From the NCBI GenBank assembly GCA_030835025.1, contig JAUQWS010000046.1, positions 1 to 55,509 of the forward strand: 55,509 bases of DNA. Direction: 5' to 3'. Under the pieces are notes generated by a model. It was not told the origin of the DNA. It searched no databases and saw only the letters and a list, made by a program, of their open reading frames with translations. The stretch comes from Ignavibacteria bacterium. Its GTDB lineage: Bacteria; Bacteroidota; Ignavibacteria; Tepidaquicellales; OLB5. Made by a program: the position numbers and the translations under genes. Below, in pieces: positions 25,279 through 34,794 of the stretch (the stretch's first letter is position 1; each line of letters begins with the position of its first letter).

Positions 25279-26097
25279 ATGAAAACTCTTTTTTACATCT
25301 TTTTGACCTTGTCTTTGATTTCAGCGGGTAGAGTATTATCTCAGGATGAGCAGGATACTTCACAAATAACAGAAGATACGCTTGAAACGACTGAGATCGA
25401 TCCTGTAAAAGCAGAAATATCGAGAATAATCAAGGAAGTTAATTTAAGAGCTGCGGAAATTGATAATATTATCTCAACAGGCGAGATCAAGATCAAAACC
25501 CCGAAGATTGACGAGGAGGGAGATATTGAAATCCATGTGAGAAAGAAAGATGATCTATGGTTCAAAATAGAAGGTCCTCTGGGTATAGATGCGGCAACCG
25601 GTCATTTCAACCGGGACCGTTTTGTATTCTTTGATGACCTGAACGATGTAGTTACTACAGGCTCAACTACAATTCTGAACATCGGCACGCTTACCAAGAT
25701 TCGTTGTACTTTTGATGATATGATGAATGCATTTTCAGGAACAGTGAGAATTCGAAAAGGAAAAAAGGACATATTGGATATGTCCGAGGAATCTGGACAG
25801 TATGTTCTCTCATTAAAAAGAGGAACTATTACAAGAAAATACTGGGTAAGCAGCTCGGATTATTCAGTGAGCAAGTATATTTATCTAAGCAGCAAAGGAC
25901 AGACGCTTATATCATTTGAGTTTTCGAATTTTTCAGGCCACGGAACCGGTTCATATGCAAGGAGAATTGAAATAAGAAGACCGAAACAGAACGAGTATTT
26001 CAGAATTACTCTCGAAAACGTAAGCCTTGGTCAGAGTTATCTGGATTTTAAGGTCGATTACCCCTACGGAGACGTGAAGATGAGAACCTGGAAATAA
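25279..26097 (+). CDS. Exported LolA-fold-like (DUF4292-type) protein
   Basis: A 272-residue protein with a signal peptide (MKTLFYIFLTLSLISAGRVLS) and an acidic Thr/Glu-rich linker. A LolA/LolB-like beta-rich domain follows: about 60-272, with STGEIKIKTPKID, DDLWFKIEGPLGIDAATGHF and FVFFDDLNDVVTTGST. This resembles DUF4292 proteins of the Bacteroidota, thought to handle outer-membrane lipids or lipoproteins. Divergent from aspA. Function is inferred only from the fold pattern. Confidence 0.7.
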   Translation: MKTLFYIFLTLSLISAGRVLSQDEQDTSQITEDTLETTEIDPVKAEISRIIKEVNLRAAEIDNIISTGEIKIKTPKIDEEGDIEIHVRKKDDLWFKIEGPLGIDAATGHFNRDRFVFFDDLNDVVTTGSTTILNIGTLTKIRCTFDDMMNAFSGTVRIRKGKKDILDMSEESGQYVLSLKRGTITRKYWVSSSDYSVSKYIYLSSKGQTLISFEFSNFSGHGTGSYARRIEIRRPKQNEYFRITLENVSLGQSYLDFKVDYPYGDVKMRTWK

Positions 26098-26318
26098 CAA
26101 GCAGTTTAGATGTTCCGGTTATAGGGTTAATATCGGCTGAATTAAAAAATAAATTAACCTGATGTCCTGTTCAGAAGAACTTCTTAGCTCTTACAAAACT
26201 ATACTCATACAATTCTGTTCGTTATTTTAAAATTAAATCTTCAGGACTAATTTACTTGCGGTATTTGAATTGTGAATTATTTTGTTTATTTTTTTGATAG
26301 AAATGATTATTTTGAATT

Positions 26319-26588
26319 ATGGCTAAAGTGAAAACAGAGTGCAGCTGCGGTGCTATACATGAATTTGAAGGCGAAACAGCTGAAAAATTCGAGGGCAATA
26401 TACCTGAATATATTGATTGCGGGGAGTGCCCCGTATGCAGCCCCGAACTTTTGGAAAAACCTGAAGACCATGAAGACGAGGCTTATGTTGAAGACGTTGA
26501 CCTGGATAAGCTTGATATTGCAGACCTGACGGAAGACCTTGGCATTGATGACGAAGATATTGATACCGATTTCAGGGAAGAGTTCTGA
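26319..26588 (+). CDS. Small acidic cysteine-containing protein of unknown function
   Basis: An 89-residue protein. Cys8 and Cys10 (ECSCGAIHEFEG) with Cys34, Cys37 and Cys40 (YIDCGECPVCSPE) could form a zinc-ribbon-like site. The second half is extremely acidic (VEDVDLDKLDIADLTEDLGI). It has no signal peptide. It stands 72 nt upstream of a T9SS cargo gene but shares no obvious function with it. I recognise no family. Confidence 0.65.
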   Translation: MAKVKTECSCGAIHEFEGETAEKFEGNIPEYIDCGECPVCSPELLEKPEDHEDEAYVEDVDLDKLDIADLTEDLGIDDEDIDTDFREEF

Positions 26589-26659
26589 CAGTAAAAATAC
26601 TATTGCATTTGCCTGAAAAATTGATTTAATTCCCCTCCACAAATTTTAATTTCTGAAAA

Positions 26660-27601
26660 ATGACCAGGTTATTGGCGGCAATACTGTTATTGCATCTGCT
26701 CCCTTTGCCTTCCAGTTCTCAACGGATTCTCTTTCAATCCGATTTTGAGACCATTCCGCTCGTTTTCCCGGATAGCATTCCGGCACGCTGGGATAAGCTT
26801 GATGTTGACCAGAATAATCCGCTTCTTGGCTGGGCTGTTAATGATACCAACCAGCATTTTGGAGGTGATACTGCGATCTTTAAACCTCGTGCTCACAGCG
26901 GCAAGAAGTCACTTTTTATTTTCTGGCTGGCCGGACTTGGAAACAATAACCTGAATGATGACTGGGTGTGGACAGACAGTTTGCGTATTCAGTCAGGGGA
27001 TAGCCTCATATTCTGGTGCCTTCTGGGAAGCACACCGCTGATTGCACCCTATCCTGACTCCGTTCAGCTGCATGTTTGTTCTGCTCAAAATCCGTCAACT
27101 TCTCTGTTAAAGCTTACAACCATCAAAAGCAATGACTCTGCCGGAATACCGCTCAATAATAATGTTTGGCGTGAGTTCAAATTTAATCTCTCTCAATTTG
27201 CAGGGCAGAAGATCTTTATCGCCTGGCGCTATTACATGGTTATTAACCAGTCCTCCGGCTTATGGATAAACATTGACGATGTGTTTATCGGCAACCATAG
27301 CGCTATTGGAATACAACAGATAAGTTCGGAATTGCCCGCGGTGTTCCGGCTTCATCAGAATTTCCCCAATCCATTTAATCCCTCAACCAGGATACGGTTC
27401 AATATCATGTCGTCATCTGAAACTGAAATGAAAGTATTTGATATACTGGGCAAAGAGATCAGAACAATTAAGTATGGCCGGCTTGCTCCAGGCTATTATG
27501 AAATTGATTTCGACGCCGCCGGAATTCCAAGCGGTGTTTACTTTTACAGGCTTATTACGGGTGAATTTACTGATACAAAAAAAATGATCATTGTTAAATA
27601 G
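26660..27601 (+). CDS. Secreted jelly-roll (choice-of-anchor J-like) protein with T9SS sorting domain
   Basis: A 313-residue protein with a signal peptide (MTRLLAAILLLHLLPLPSSS). A beta jelly-roll region (about 20-215) of the choice-of-anchor J/MAM-like kind follows: ILFQSDFETIPLVFPDSIPA, WLAGLGNNNLNDDWVWTDSL, IAWRYYMV and WINIDDVFIGN. It ends in a T9SS type A domain (LHQNFPNPFNPSTRI, closing DTKKMIIVK). The next gene starts 11 nt later, so the cargo genes are co-transcribed. Confidence 0.88.
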   Translation: MTRLLAAILLLHLLPLPSSSQRILFQSDFETIPLVFPDSIPARWDKLDVDQNNPLLGWAVNDTNQHFGGDTAIFKPRAHSGKKSLFIFWLAGLGNNNLNDDWVWTDSLRIQSGDSLIFWCLLGSTPLIAPYPDSVQLHVCSAQNPSTSLLKLTTIKSNDSAGIPLNNNVWREFKFNLSQFAGQKIFIAWRYYMVINQSSGLWINIDDVFIGNHSAIGIQQISSELPAVFRLHQNFPNPFNPSTRIRFNIMSSSETEMKVFDILGKEIRTIKYGRLAPGYYEIDFDAAGIPSGVYFYRLITGEFTDTKKMIIVK

Positions 27602-27612
27602 GAATTACGTTA

Positions 27613-29838
27613 ATGAACAGAATTTTTCTAGTGATTTCTGTGCTGGTTATTTCAACGGGCTTATACGCTCAGTATTACTATAACCAGTTCGCATCTTTTG
27701 ACGGAGTTGATGATTACTTTTCAACACCGGCACAAAATGAAGTAAGCCTTGATACTGCTTTCACAATTGAGGGCTGGGTGTACCTGCAGGATACGGTTGG
27801 CGCAAATAAGACTGTAGTGAGCACTATCAACTCCGGGCTAAGCAGCGGTTATGCCGTTCTGATCCAGGGTTCTTCTTCAAGTCCCACAAATGCGGGAAAG
27901 CTTCAGCTTAACCTGAACGGCGGAAATAATAATTTTCTGCAAACTGCGGGAACAAGATTCCCCCTGAATGCATGGACACATTTTTCGATATCATTCAGGA
28001 ACGTATCTTCCGGCAACGATACAATTAGATTTCATATCAACGGCACACTTATCCAGTCTTTCATATCAAATATCCAGCCGCTCATAAACAGCAGCGATCC
28101 TCTGAGAGTGGGTAACTGCTATATTCCCGGAAACTTCACAAACGGACTTAGGGGCAGAATAGATGATCTGAGAGTTTATAAGGTTCCTAAGCTTACTAAC
28201 CTGATAGCTAACGACAGGGGAATACCGCTTAACTTTGGCCTGTTTACTGATCTGAGCGCCTTTGCAGGCTCCAATTATTACAAGGGGTTCTGCGCTTCAT
28301 GGAATTTTGACGGAACCGGAAATGATCCGCTTGGTACAGCAAACAACCTGACCGCCAGTAACGGAGCAGGTTTTAGCGGGAATTTTTTCAATCCCGAAAA
28401 TTACAGAAATCAAAGCAATTTCTATATCCGCTACCCGGGAGGAAGCTGGATGGCTGCAGAAGACGGGTCAGGAAGCATTTTTGATGTGGATACTGCCTGT
28501 ACAATTGAAGCATGGGTCTACATTGACGCATACAGGGCACAGCCGCAGACCATAATCAGCAAGGGGTCTTCTTCGTACAGTTACATATTTGCTATATCCA
28601 GTAATCCTTCAAATTCACCTATGCTCATTCTTAATTCGGGTGCCAAGATCATTCAAAGTTCAAAGAGTATCCTGCCCAGAGTCTGGACACATCTTGCTGC
28701 TACATATCGTTCTGCCTCCGGTGAACTTGCCCTGTATGTTAACGGCAATCTGGATACAAACAGATTTCTTTCAGCAGGTAACATATCAGTTTCAAATGAT
28801 TCTGTTATGATAGGGCGCAGTCTATTCGGTGAATATATGTACGGATGCATTGACGGAGTTAAGATAAGTAAATTTGCAAAAACATCTGTTGCGATAAAAA
28901 GTTTCATGCATACAAGCGTTGATAACCTTAACGTGACCGGAAGTCCTCAGTTGCAATCCAGTTACAATTTTGAGGGCAATACTTTTGATAATATCAATCT
29001 GAACAATCCTTTTATACCAAAAGTAAACGTTTATTTCGAAAGGCTGAACAATGTTTCCGGGGCAAGCGGGTATTCCGAGGCACCAATGATCAGACAATCA
29101 GCAAATGACCCGGGATTCCAGGCATCTTCATTCTACATGAACACGGGACGATTTCATATCGGGAACGGAACAACTATCAGGGATTCGATCCTCATAAGCG
29201 GTGTATCAGGCACAAACCGCCTCGCAGTAGTAGTGCTGATGAATCATTCTTCGGTTAACGATATTACATTGAACCTCCGTGCCCCGAACGGAACATCCGT
29301 TAACCTTCACGCAGGCAACGGCAGCACGAATAATGACATATTAACCGTTTATGATGATCTTGCCGATAGTGTTGTCTCAAATACACTGGCTCCGTTTTCA
29401 ATGAGGTGCAGACCGGTTAACTCAATGGGCGGACTTCCACAGACCGGCCAAAACGGATACTGGCGGCTATCAGTTACTGATGCTGCAGGAAATGTCGATT
29501 CAGGAAGAGTTCAAATGTGGGGTATCAGGTTTATTTCAGCAGTTGGCATAACAAATTTGAACAACAATGTTCCCGAAGAGTTTTATCTAAAACAGAATTA
29601 CCCAAACCCGTTTAATCCGGTCACAACTGTAGAATTTGGTTTAGAAAGGGCAGGCAGCACAAAGATAGAGGTTTATGACGCAGCAGGAAAACTTGTTGAA
29701 CTGATATCTGATGATTTCCGGCAGGCGGGAAACTACCGTTTTGAGTGGAAAGCAACTGATCGCGCGAGCGGAATTTATTTCCTGAAGCTCACATCCGGCA
29801 ACAAATTTCTCACAAAAAAAATGCTTCTAATTAAGTAA
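27613..29838 (+). CDS. Secreted protein with two LamG domains, a P-domain and T9SS sorting domain
   Basis: A 741-residue exported protein (signal MNRIFLVISVLVISTGLYAQ). Two concanavalin-like LamG/pentraxin domains are seen at about 25-195 and 275-440 (each with a FDGVDDYF- or WMAAEDGSG-type start, TIEGWVYLQ/TIEAWVYI and WTHFSISF/WTHLAATY). A proprotein-convertase P-domain follows at about 520-645 (LNLRAPNGTSVNL, NGYWRLSVTDAAG). The last 80 residues are a T9SS domain (LKQNYPNPFNPVTTV, ending LTKKMLLIK). Such domains bind sugars or act as adhesins; the ligand is unknown. Confidence 0.9.
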   Translation: MNRIFLVISVLVISTGLYAQYYYNQFASFDGVDDYFSTPAQNEVSLDTAFTIEGWVYLQDTVGANKTVVSTINSGLSSGYAVLIQGSSSSPTNAGKLQLNLNGGNNNFLQTAGTRFPLNAWTHFSISFRNVSSGNDTIRFHINGTLIQSFISNIQPLINSSDPLRVGNCYIPGNFTNGLRGRIDDLRVYKVPKLTNLIANDRGIPLNFGLFTDLSAFAGSNYYKGFCASWNFDGTGNDPLGTANNLTASNGAGFSGNFFNPENYRNQSNFYIRYPGGSWMAAEDGSGSIFDVDTACTIEAWVYIDAYRAQPQTIISKGSSSYSYIFAISSNPSNSPMLILNSGAKIIQSSKSILPRVWTHLAATYRSASGELALYVNGNLDTNRFLSAGNISVSNDSVMIGRSLFGEYMYGCIDGVKISKFAKTSVAIKSFMHTSVDNLNVTGSPQLQSSYNFEGNTFDNINLNNPFIPKVNVYFERLNNVSGASGYSEAPMIRQSANDPGFQASSFYMNTGRFHIGNGTTIRDSILISGVSGTNRLAVVVLMNHSSVNDITLNLRAPNGTSVNLHAGNGSTNNDILTVYDDLADSVVSNTLAPFSMRCRPVNSMGGLPQTGQNGYWRLSVTDAAGNVDSGRVQMWGIRFISAVGITNLNNNVPEEFYLKQNYPNPFNPVTTVEFGLERAGSTKIEVYDAAGKLVELISDDFRQAGNYRFEWKATDRASGIYFLKLTSGNKFLTKKMLLIK

Positions 29839-29947
29839 AAATGCTGTTTTTACAGAAACATAAGTTCTTGCAGTTCCATATATAAACAAATAATGTTATA
29901 TTCGCCAACTGGAAATCAGAGTTCATTAATTTTAAATAAATACAGGT

Positions 29948-31378
29948 ATGGAAACATCCAAAACCGGATTGCTGGATCCTTACATACCCTCGCCGACAAA
30001 ACCATGGAATAGGTTCCTGGTCACTCATTTGCTCAATCGCACGATGTTCGGGGCTAAGACTTCACAGGTAAACCAGGTTCTGGCCATGACACCCTCTGAA
30101 GCGGTTGATCTTTTGTTCCAGACAGAACCTCCTCCCGATGTACCGGGTACGTGGGTTACTGAAGCACCTGACTTCAACTCTCCATACAATTCTCAAAGGA
30201 TGTCTCAGCTAAGGACGTGGTGGGTCCGCCTTATGTACGAGCAGCCGATCTCGATCAGGGAGAAGCTGACACTGTTTTGGCACAACCATTTTGTATCAGA
30301 AGGCGCAACTGTGATCGTCCCCCAATACATGTATAAGCAGAATGCCCTGCTTCGCAGTAATGCTTATGGGAATTTCAAAGAATTGACCAAGCAAATCACG
30401 CGCGACCCAGCGATGCTTATCTATCTTGATGGCAGGTATAATGTTGTAGGTAATCCGAATGAGAATTATGCAAGAGAACTTCTTGAACTTTTTACGATGG
30501 GTATCGGTAATTATTCGGAAACTGATGTTCGCGAAGCTGCGCGTTCTTTAACCGGCTGGATACTCTCCGGGCTTGGAAGCGTTCTTGTGCCGTCAAGGCA
30601 TGATTATGGAACGAAATTTTTTCTGGGTCAGGCAGGTAATTTTGATGATAATGATGTTGTTGATATAGTCTTCAATCAGCAGGTAACAGCAAAGTTTATT
30701 TGCACAAAACTTTACAAGGCATTTGTTCACGAAAAAGCTGATATGGCATATGCTCAGCCTGTAATAGACGAAATGGCGAATATTTTGAGAACAGGCAATT
30801 ACGAGATCGCACCGCTTTTGAAAATGCTCTTTAAGAGCAAGCTTTTCTATTCAGATAATGTCATAAGTTCGCTTGTAAAAAGCCCGCTTGAACTAATGCT
30901 TGGCGGAATAAAACTTATGAATATTATCTTTGATGCTTCTGTTATCACAACAAGACTCAATTTTCTGATAGCACAATCAAGTTCTGCAGGGCAGTTTGTA
31001 CTGGATCCTCCTAATGTTCAGGGATGGGTTGGATACAGGCAGTGGCTTAGCACAATTTCTATGCCCACCAGAAGTGCATTTGCTGAGGCCCTTGTGACAG
31101 GATTGCAGAAGAACGGAGTACCCACAGGATTTTCGGTAGATGCGCTGGCATTTGCAAATTCTTTCCCCGAGCCAAATAATGCTTATAAGCTGGTGAAGGA
31201 TATGTCAGAGCATCTTGTCAGGCTGACTTTAACTCCAAGGCAGATAAACCAGCTTCTTGAGATATTACTTGACGGTACACAGCTTCAGAACTGGAATATC
31301 ACAGACCCTCTTGCACCAAGCAGGGTCAAGAAATATCTTAAAGCCCTTGTCAACATGGCTGAATTTCAGATCAATTAG
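29948..31378 (+). CDS. DUF1800 domain protein
   Basis: A 476-residue DUF1800 protein: LVTHLLNRTMFGAKTSQVNQ at the start, LRTWWVRLMY, LTLFWHNHFVSEG, YLDGRYNVVGNPNENYAREL and DPPNVQGWVGYRQW are all in place. The family is of unknown function and almost always paired with DUF1501, as here (22 nt downstream). Unusually, no signal peptide is seen and an in-frame TAA lies just upstream, so the protein is not Sec- or Tat-exported by itself. No T9SS tail either. Confidence 0.93.
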   Translation: METSKTGLLDPYIPSPTKPWNRFLVTHLLNRTMFGAKTSQVNQVLAMTPSEAVDLLFQTEPPPDVPGTWVTEAPDFNSPYNSQRMSQLRTWWVRLMYEQPISIREKLTLFWHNHFVSEGATVIVPQYMYKQNALLRSNAYGNFKELTKQITRDPAMLIYLDGRYNVVGNPNENYARELLELFTMGIGNYSETDVREAARSLTGWILSGLGSVLVPSRHDYGTKFFLGQAGNFDDNDVVDIVFNQQVTAKFICTKLYKAFVHEKADMAYAQPVIDEMANILRTGNYEIAPLLKMLFKSKLFYSDNVISSLVKSPLELMLGGIKLMNIIFDASVITTRLNFLIAQSSSAGQFVLDPPNVQGWVGYRQWLSTISMPTRSAFAEALVTGLQKNGVPTGFSVDALAFANSFPEPNNAYKLVKDMSEHLVRLTLTPRQINQLLEILLDGTQLQNWNITDPLAPSRVKKYLKALVNMAEFQIN

Positions 31379-31399
31379 AATTACAGGGAGAAAATAAAA

Positions 31400-32950
31400 A
31401 TGAAAAGAAGAGATTTCATCAAAACACTTGCAGTATCATCAGCTGGTGCTGCGCTCTCCTTTAATTCAATGCCGATAAAGGCTCTTGGATTCAACTCCGT
31501 TTTGGGAAAGATATGCAGTCCCTTCATAGAAACAGATAAAGTCCTGGTAGTCATACAGCTGCTTGGCGGCAACGATGGTCTGAACACAGTAATACCATAC
31601 CAGGATAGCACGTATTATACACGCAGACCGAATTTAGGCATCCCCGCCGGACAGGTGTTAAGTCTTCCCGGTTCTACAATGGGTCTGCACCCCGCAATGA
31701 CTGAGATCAAAAATCTTTTTGTAGATAACAAAGTCGCTATTGTTCAGGGCGTCGGTTATCCAAATCCAAACTTCTCTCATTTCAGGGCAACTGATATTTG
31801 GCATACAGCTTCAAATTCCAATCAGTATTTCACAACAGGCTGGCTTGGAAGGTATTTGAAAGAAGAATTTCCCAACTACCCCAATACTTTGCCGCCAGAC
31901 CCAATGGCTATCCAGATAGGTTTAAGCGCATCACTTTCATTAATGTCACAAGTCGGTGATATGTCGCTGACTTTCCAGGACCCGAACCAGTTCTACCAGC
32001 TTGTTCAGGGAGCGAACTATAACGGATACGAAAAAGTAAAGACTCTTGCCGGTCCGGAGCTTGAGTTTGCCAGAAGGGTTGCTGCAGATTCGCTTCAATA
32101 CGCAACCAGGGTAAGAGATGCATCCAATAACGGACAGAATCTTGCAACTTATCCGACAAACAATTCACTTGCTGATCAGCTTAAAATAGTGGCACGTCTT
32201 ATTGATGGCGGTTTGCAAACCAGGCTTTATGTTGTTACTATCAGCGGTTTTGATACACACACACAGCAGTTGACGCCGCACAATACGCTGTGGAGCAGGG
32301 TAAATCTTGCGATAAATGCTTTCTATTCAGATCTGTTTTTGAACGGGATCTCCGGAAGGGTTGTAGGAATGACACTCTCAGAGTTCGGAAGGCGAGTTGG
32401 CGAAAACGGCGCTATTGGTACTGATCACGGGACTGCAGCCCCGATGCTGCTTTTTGGTGATCTGGTAAACGGCTCGATCTATGGAAGCAATCCTGACCTG
32501 GTGAACCTGAATAACGGCAACCTTATACACCAGTATGATTACCGGCAGGTGTATGCTTCTGTTCTTAAGCAGCTATTTGCAGCTACTGACCAGGAGCTGC
32601 TGAATATTTTGTACAGTCAGTTTAATACACTTCCGCTCATTGTGCCGCAGAGCTCAAATGGACCAGGCAAAAAACATCAGGATTTTTCTCTGAGTCAGAA
32701 TTATCCCAATCCGTTCAATCCTTCCACGGAAATTACCTATTCAATAAAGCGCGAGAGTATGGTGACCATCAAAATATATGACACCTCAGGCAGGGAAGTG
32801 CAAACTCTGGTAAACGAAAGGAAACCTTCCGGAGTTTATAAAGTATTATTTGATACAACGGGAAAGAAGAATCTTGCAAGCGGTGTTTATTTCTATAAGT
32901 TAGTTGCTGATGAATATACAGATGTAAAGAAGATGATACTTGTAAAATAA
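31400..32950 (+). CDS. DUF1501 domain protein with Tat-like signal and T9SS sorting domain
   Basis: A 516-residue DUF1501 (sulfatase-fold-like) protein. The N-terminus MKRRDFIKTLAVSSAGAALS is a twin-arginine-type signal. DUF1501 motifs include VVIQLLGGNDGLNTVIPY, GLHPAMTEI, VQGVGYPNPNFSHFRATDIW, GFDTHTQQ, LSEFGRR and GTDHGTAAPM. It ends with a T9SS domain (LSQNYPNPFNPSTEI, closing DVKKMILVK). So it carries two export signals: Tat (inner membrane) and T9SS (outer membrane). Genetic partner of DUF1800. Confidence 0.93.
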   Translation: MKRRDFIKTLAVSSAGAALSFNSMPIKALGFNSVLGKICSPFIETDKVLVVIQLLGGNDGLNTVIPYQDSTYYTRRPNLGIPAGQVLSLPGSTMGLHPAMTEIKNLFVDNKVAIVQGVGYPNPNFSHFRATDIWHTASNSNQYFTTGWLGRYLKEEFPNYPNTLPPDPMAIQIGLSASLSLMSQVGDMSLTFQDPNQFYQLVQGANYNGYEKVKTLAGPELEFARRVAADSLQYATRVRDASNNGQNLATYPTNNSLADQLKIVARLIDGGLQTRLYVVTISGFDTHTQQLTPHNTLWSRVNLAINAFYSDLFLNGISGRVVGMTLSEFGRRVGENGAIGTDHGTAAPMLLFGDLVNGSIYGSNPDLVNLNNGNLIHQYDYRQVYASVLKQLFAATDQELLNILYSQFNTLPLIVPQSSNGPGKKHQDFSLSQNYPNPFNPSTEITYSIKRESMVTIKIYDTSGREVQTLVNERKPSGVYKVLFDTTGKKNLASGVYFYKLVADEYTDVKKMILVK

Positions 32951-32978
32951 TAAACAAACAACTACAGCTTTTAAAAAT

Positions 32979-33004
32979 GGCAGGATATTTATCCTGCCTT
33001 CTTT
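32979..33004 (+). terminator. Terminator after the DUF1501 gene
   Basis: GGCAGGATA (32979-32987) and TATCCTGCC (32990-32998) form a 9-bp perfect stem with a very tight loop, followed by TTCTTTG. It closes the T9SS cargo/DUF1800/DUF1501 group. Confidence 0.65.
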
Positions 33005-33038
33005 GCTTAACTCGAAATATTTCTCTGCAAATAATCCT

Positions 33039-34229
33039 CTACTGACCGTACCCGTTTGCTTTAAGCCAGTCACCTGCATCGCTATCGCCCAGGTTCGCTG
33101 CCTGGCGGAAGCTTTCTGCTGCCTTGTCTTTATTCCCTGATGAAAAATATGCGACTCCTAAATTGTAGTAACCGAATGATGAGCCGGGATCGAGCTCTAT
33201 GCCTTTTTTATAATCGCTTATTGCCCTTTCGTATTCTTTCCTTTCGTTATAAATATACCCTCTGTTAATAAACGCTTTAAAGTGACCCGGGTTTAGCTGA
33301 ACAGTCCTGGTATATTCGTCAATAGCTGACGCAAAATCACTCATTTCAGTATATGCTCTTCCCTTTTGATAGTGTGCTTCGGCATTATCGGGATAGTATT
33401 CAATGGCTTTGTTATAATATTCAATTGCTGATGAATAATTGCCGCTTTCATACTTTGCCATGCCCTGTCTAATAAGTTCCTCTGCCGGAGGTTTTACTTC
33501 TACCGGTGTTTCAATTTTTTCTTCAGTCTTAACGTCAGGTTGATTATCTTCATTCTTTACTTCCGTCTTTATATTCTCTGCAGGTATTTCTTCTTTTTTA
33601 ACTTCTATTATCGATTCATCTTTCTTAATTTCGGCAATGGGTTCTTCTTTTTTTACATCGGCCAGGGGTTCTTCCTTTTTCTTTTCCTCCGAAACGGTAA
33701 TTCCGCCTTCTGACCTGATCTTCTCCAGTTTCTCATTCACATCAGCATATCCCGGAATCAGCTCCTGCACTTTCAGCAGGTCCTTTTCAGCATTTGAATA
33801 ATCATTCAGCATAAAGTACGAACACCCCCGCAAATAAAAGACTTCTGCATCGGTTGAGTTTAAAGCAAGCGCGTTAGTGAAATTTGTAATTGCTGCAGAA
33901 TATTCCTTGGTTTCGTAGTTGATGTGCCCCAGGTTGTGGTGTGCGCTCTCGATTTTGGGATCTAATTTAATAACTGAAAGGTAATCATTTTTTGCTTTCC
34001 AGTTGTTCTTTACTTTTCTGTACGCATCACCTCTCCTAAGGTAAGCTTTTGCATATTTAGCATCTATTCCGATTGCCATAGAATAATACGAAATTGCTTC
34101 ATCAATATTATTCGCTTTTTCGGATTCAACTCCGGAATTGTAGAACATAACTGCGTCTTTATCCTGCGATAGCGGCGTGCAAAGGTGAACAAAAGCAATA
34201 ACAAATATTGTGATACTTAACTTTTTCAC
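33039..34229 (-). CDS. TPR protein with repetitive charged linker
   Basis: An exported protein with a signal segment (KKLSITIFVIAFVHLCTPLS) and two blocks of tetratricopeptide repeats (about residues 25-170 and 245-385, ending DPGSSFGYYNLGVAYFSSGN). Between them lies a Lys/Glu/Pro linker of about 80 residues built from units such as KKEEPLADV and KKEEPIAEI. I start it at GTG 34229, which has GGGGGA just upstream and lies downstream of a promoter box; an ATG at 34283 would add 18 residues. TPRs are protein-binding scaffolds. Monocistronic. Confidence 0.8.
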   Translation of the reverse strand: MKKLSITIFVIAFVHLCTPLSQDKDAVMFYNSGVESEKANNIDEAISYYSMAIGIDAKYAKAYLRRGDAYRKVKNNWKAKNDYLSVIKLDPKIESAHHNLGHINYETKEYSAAITNFTNALALNSTDAEVFYLRGCSYFMLNDYSNAEKDLLKVQELIPGYADVNEKLEKIRSEGGITVSEEKKKEEPLADVKKEEPIAEIKKDESIIEVKKEEIPAENIKTEVKNEDNQPDVKTEEKIETPVEVKPPAEELIRQGMAKYESGNYSSAIEYYNKAIEYYPDNAEAHYQKGRAYTEMSDFASAIDEYTRTVQLNPGHFKAFINRGYIYNERKEYERAISDYKKGIELDPGSSFGYYNLGVAYFSSGNKDKAAESFRQAANLGDSDAGDWLKANGYGQ

Positions 34230-34252
34230 ATATCCCCCGTGGATTTGTTTAC

Positions 34253-34284
34253 CAAAATTAAGAGATAATTTCAGGAAATACACT
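34253..34284 (-). promoter_or_regulatory. Promoter candidate of the TPR gene
   Basis: On the minus strand: AGTG, 20 nt, TAATTTTG. The -7 box is exact; the -33 box matches TTTG only at its last two bases. It lies 24 nt upstream of the GTG at 34229, which supports that start. Confidence 0.45.
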
Positions 34285-34457
34285 ACCAGAAACAGGTAAA
34301 TTAAGAAGACCTCATAGACCTTTTTGTAATAAAAAAATCAAAAATTTCAGTAAAAGCAAGAAAGAAGGTAACTGAGGTATTTTTTATCAACCTGAACAAT
34401 ATAAGTGTGGTTTCTCTTTAAATGAAGGGAAGACAAAAATCATCTTCTTTCATTTAG

Positions 34458-34540
34458 TGCGGGAAGGGGGACTTGAACCCCCATGCCTTGTGAGCGCCAC
34501 CCCCTCAAGATGGTGCGTCTGCCAATTTCGCCATTCCCGC
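34458..34540 (-). tRNA. tRNA-Leu(GAG)
   Basis: Folds as a type II tRNA on the minus strand. The acceptor GCGGGAA pairs with TTCCCGC; the D-arm is GGCGAAATTGGCAGACGC; the anticodon loop TTGAGGG (anticodon GAG) sits on a CCATC/GGTGG stem. The variable arm is long, and the T-arm is GGGGGTTCAAGTCCCCC. Discriminator is A; CCA is not encoded. A GAG anticodon reads CUY leucine codons. Confidence 0.95.
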
Positions 34541-34794
34541 AAAGATCTTCAAATAACCTCAAAATATCACCATAACAATGACTTTTCTAACCAAACACAA
34601 CTATAACTGTGAACATTTATTCAGTTTGAGAGAAACAAAGATAAGAAATCGGGTCAAAACAAAAAAGGGAAATTAGATCTCTGCATTCCAGCCGCCAGTT
34701 CCTGACCCAATGTTTGCAACCTGAGTTGAATAATTAATGTTATATCTGCGCAAGTAATAATACTTGGTAATTTTAATCAAAAGGGATTATTCAT

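Noticed and set aside
33480..33700. Possible CRISPR-like short repeats
   Set aside because: These are in-frame charged linker repeats of the TPR protein, with no spacer structure.
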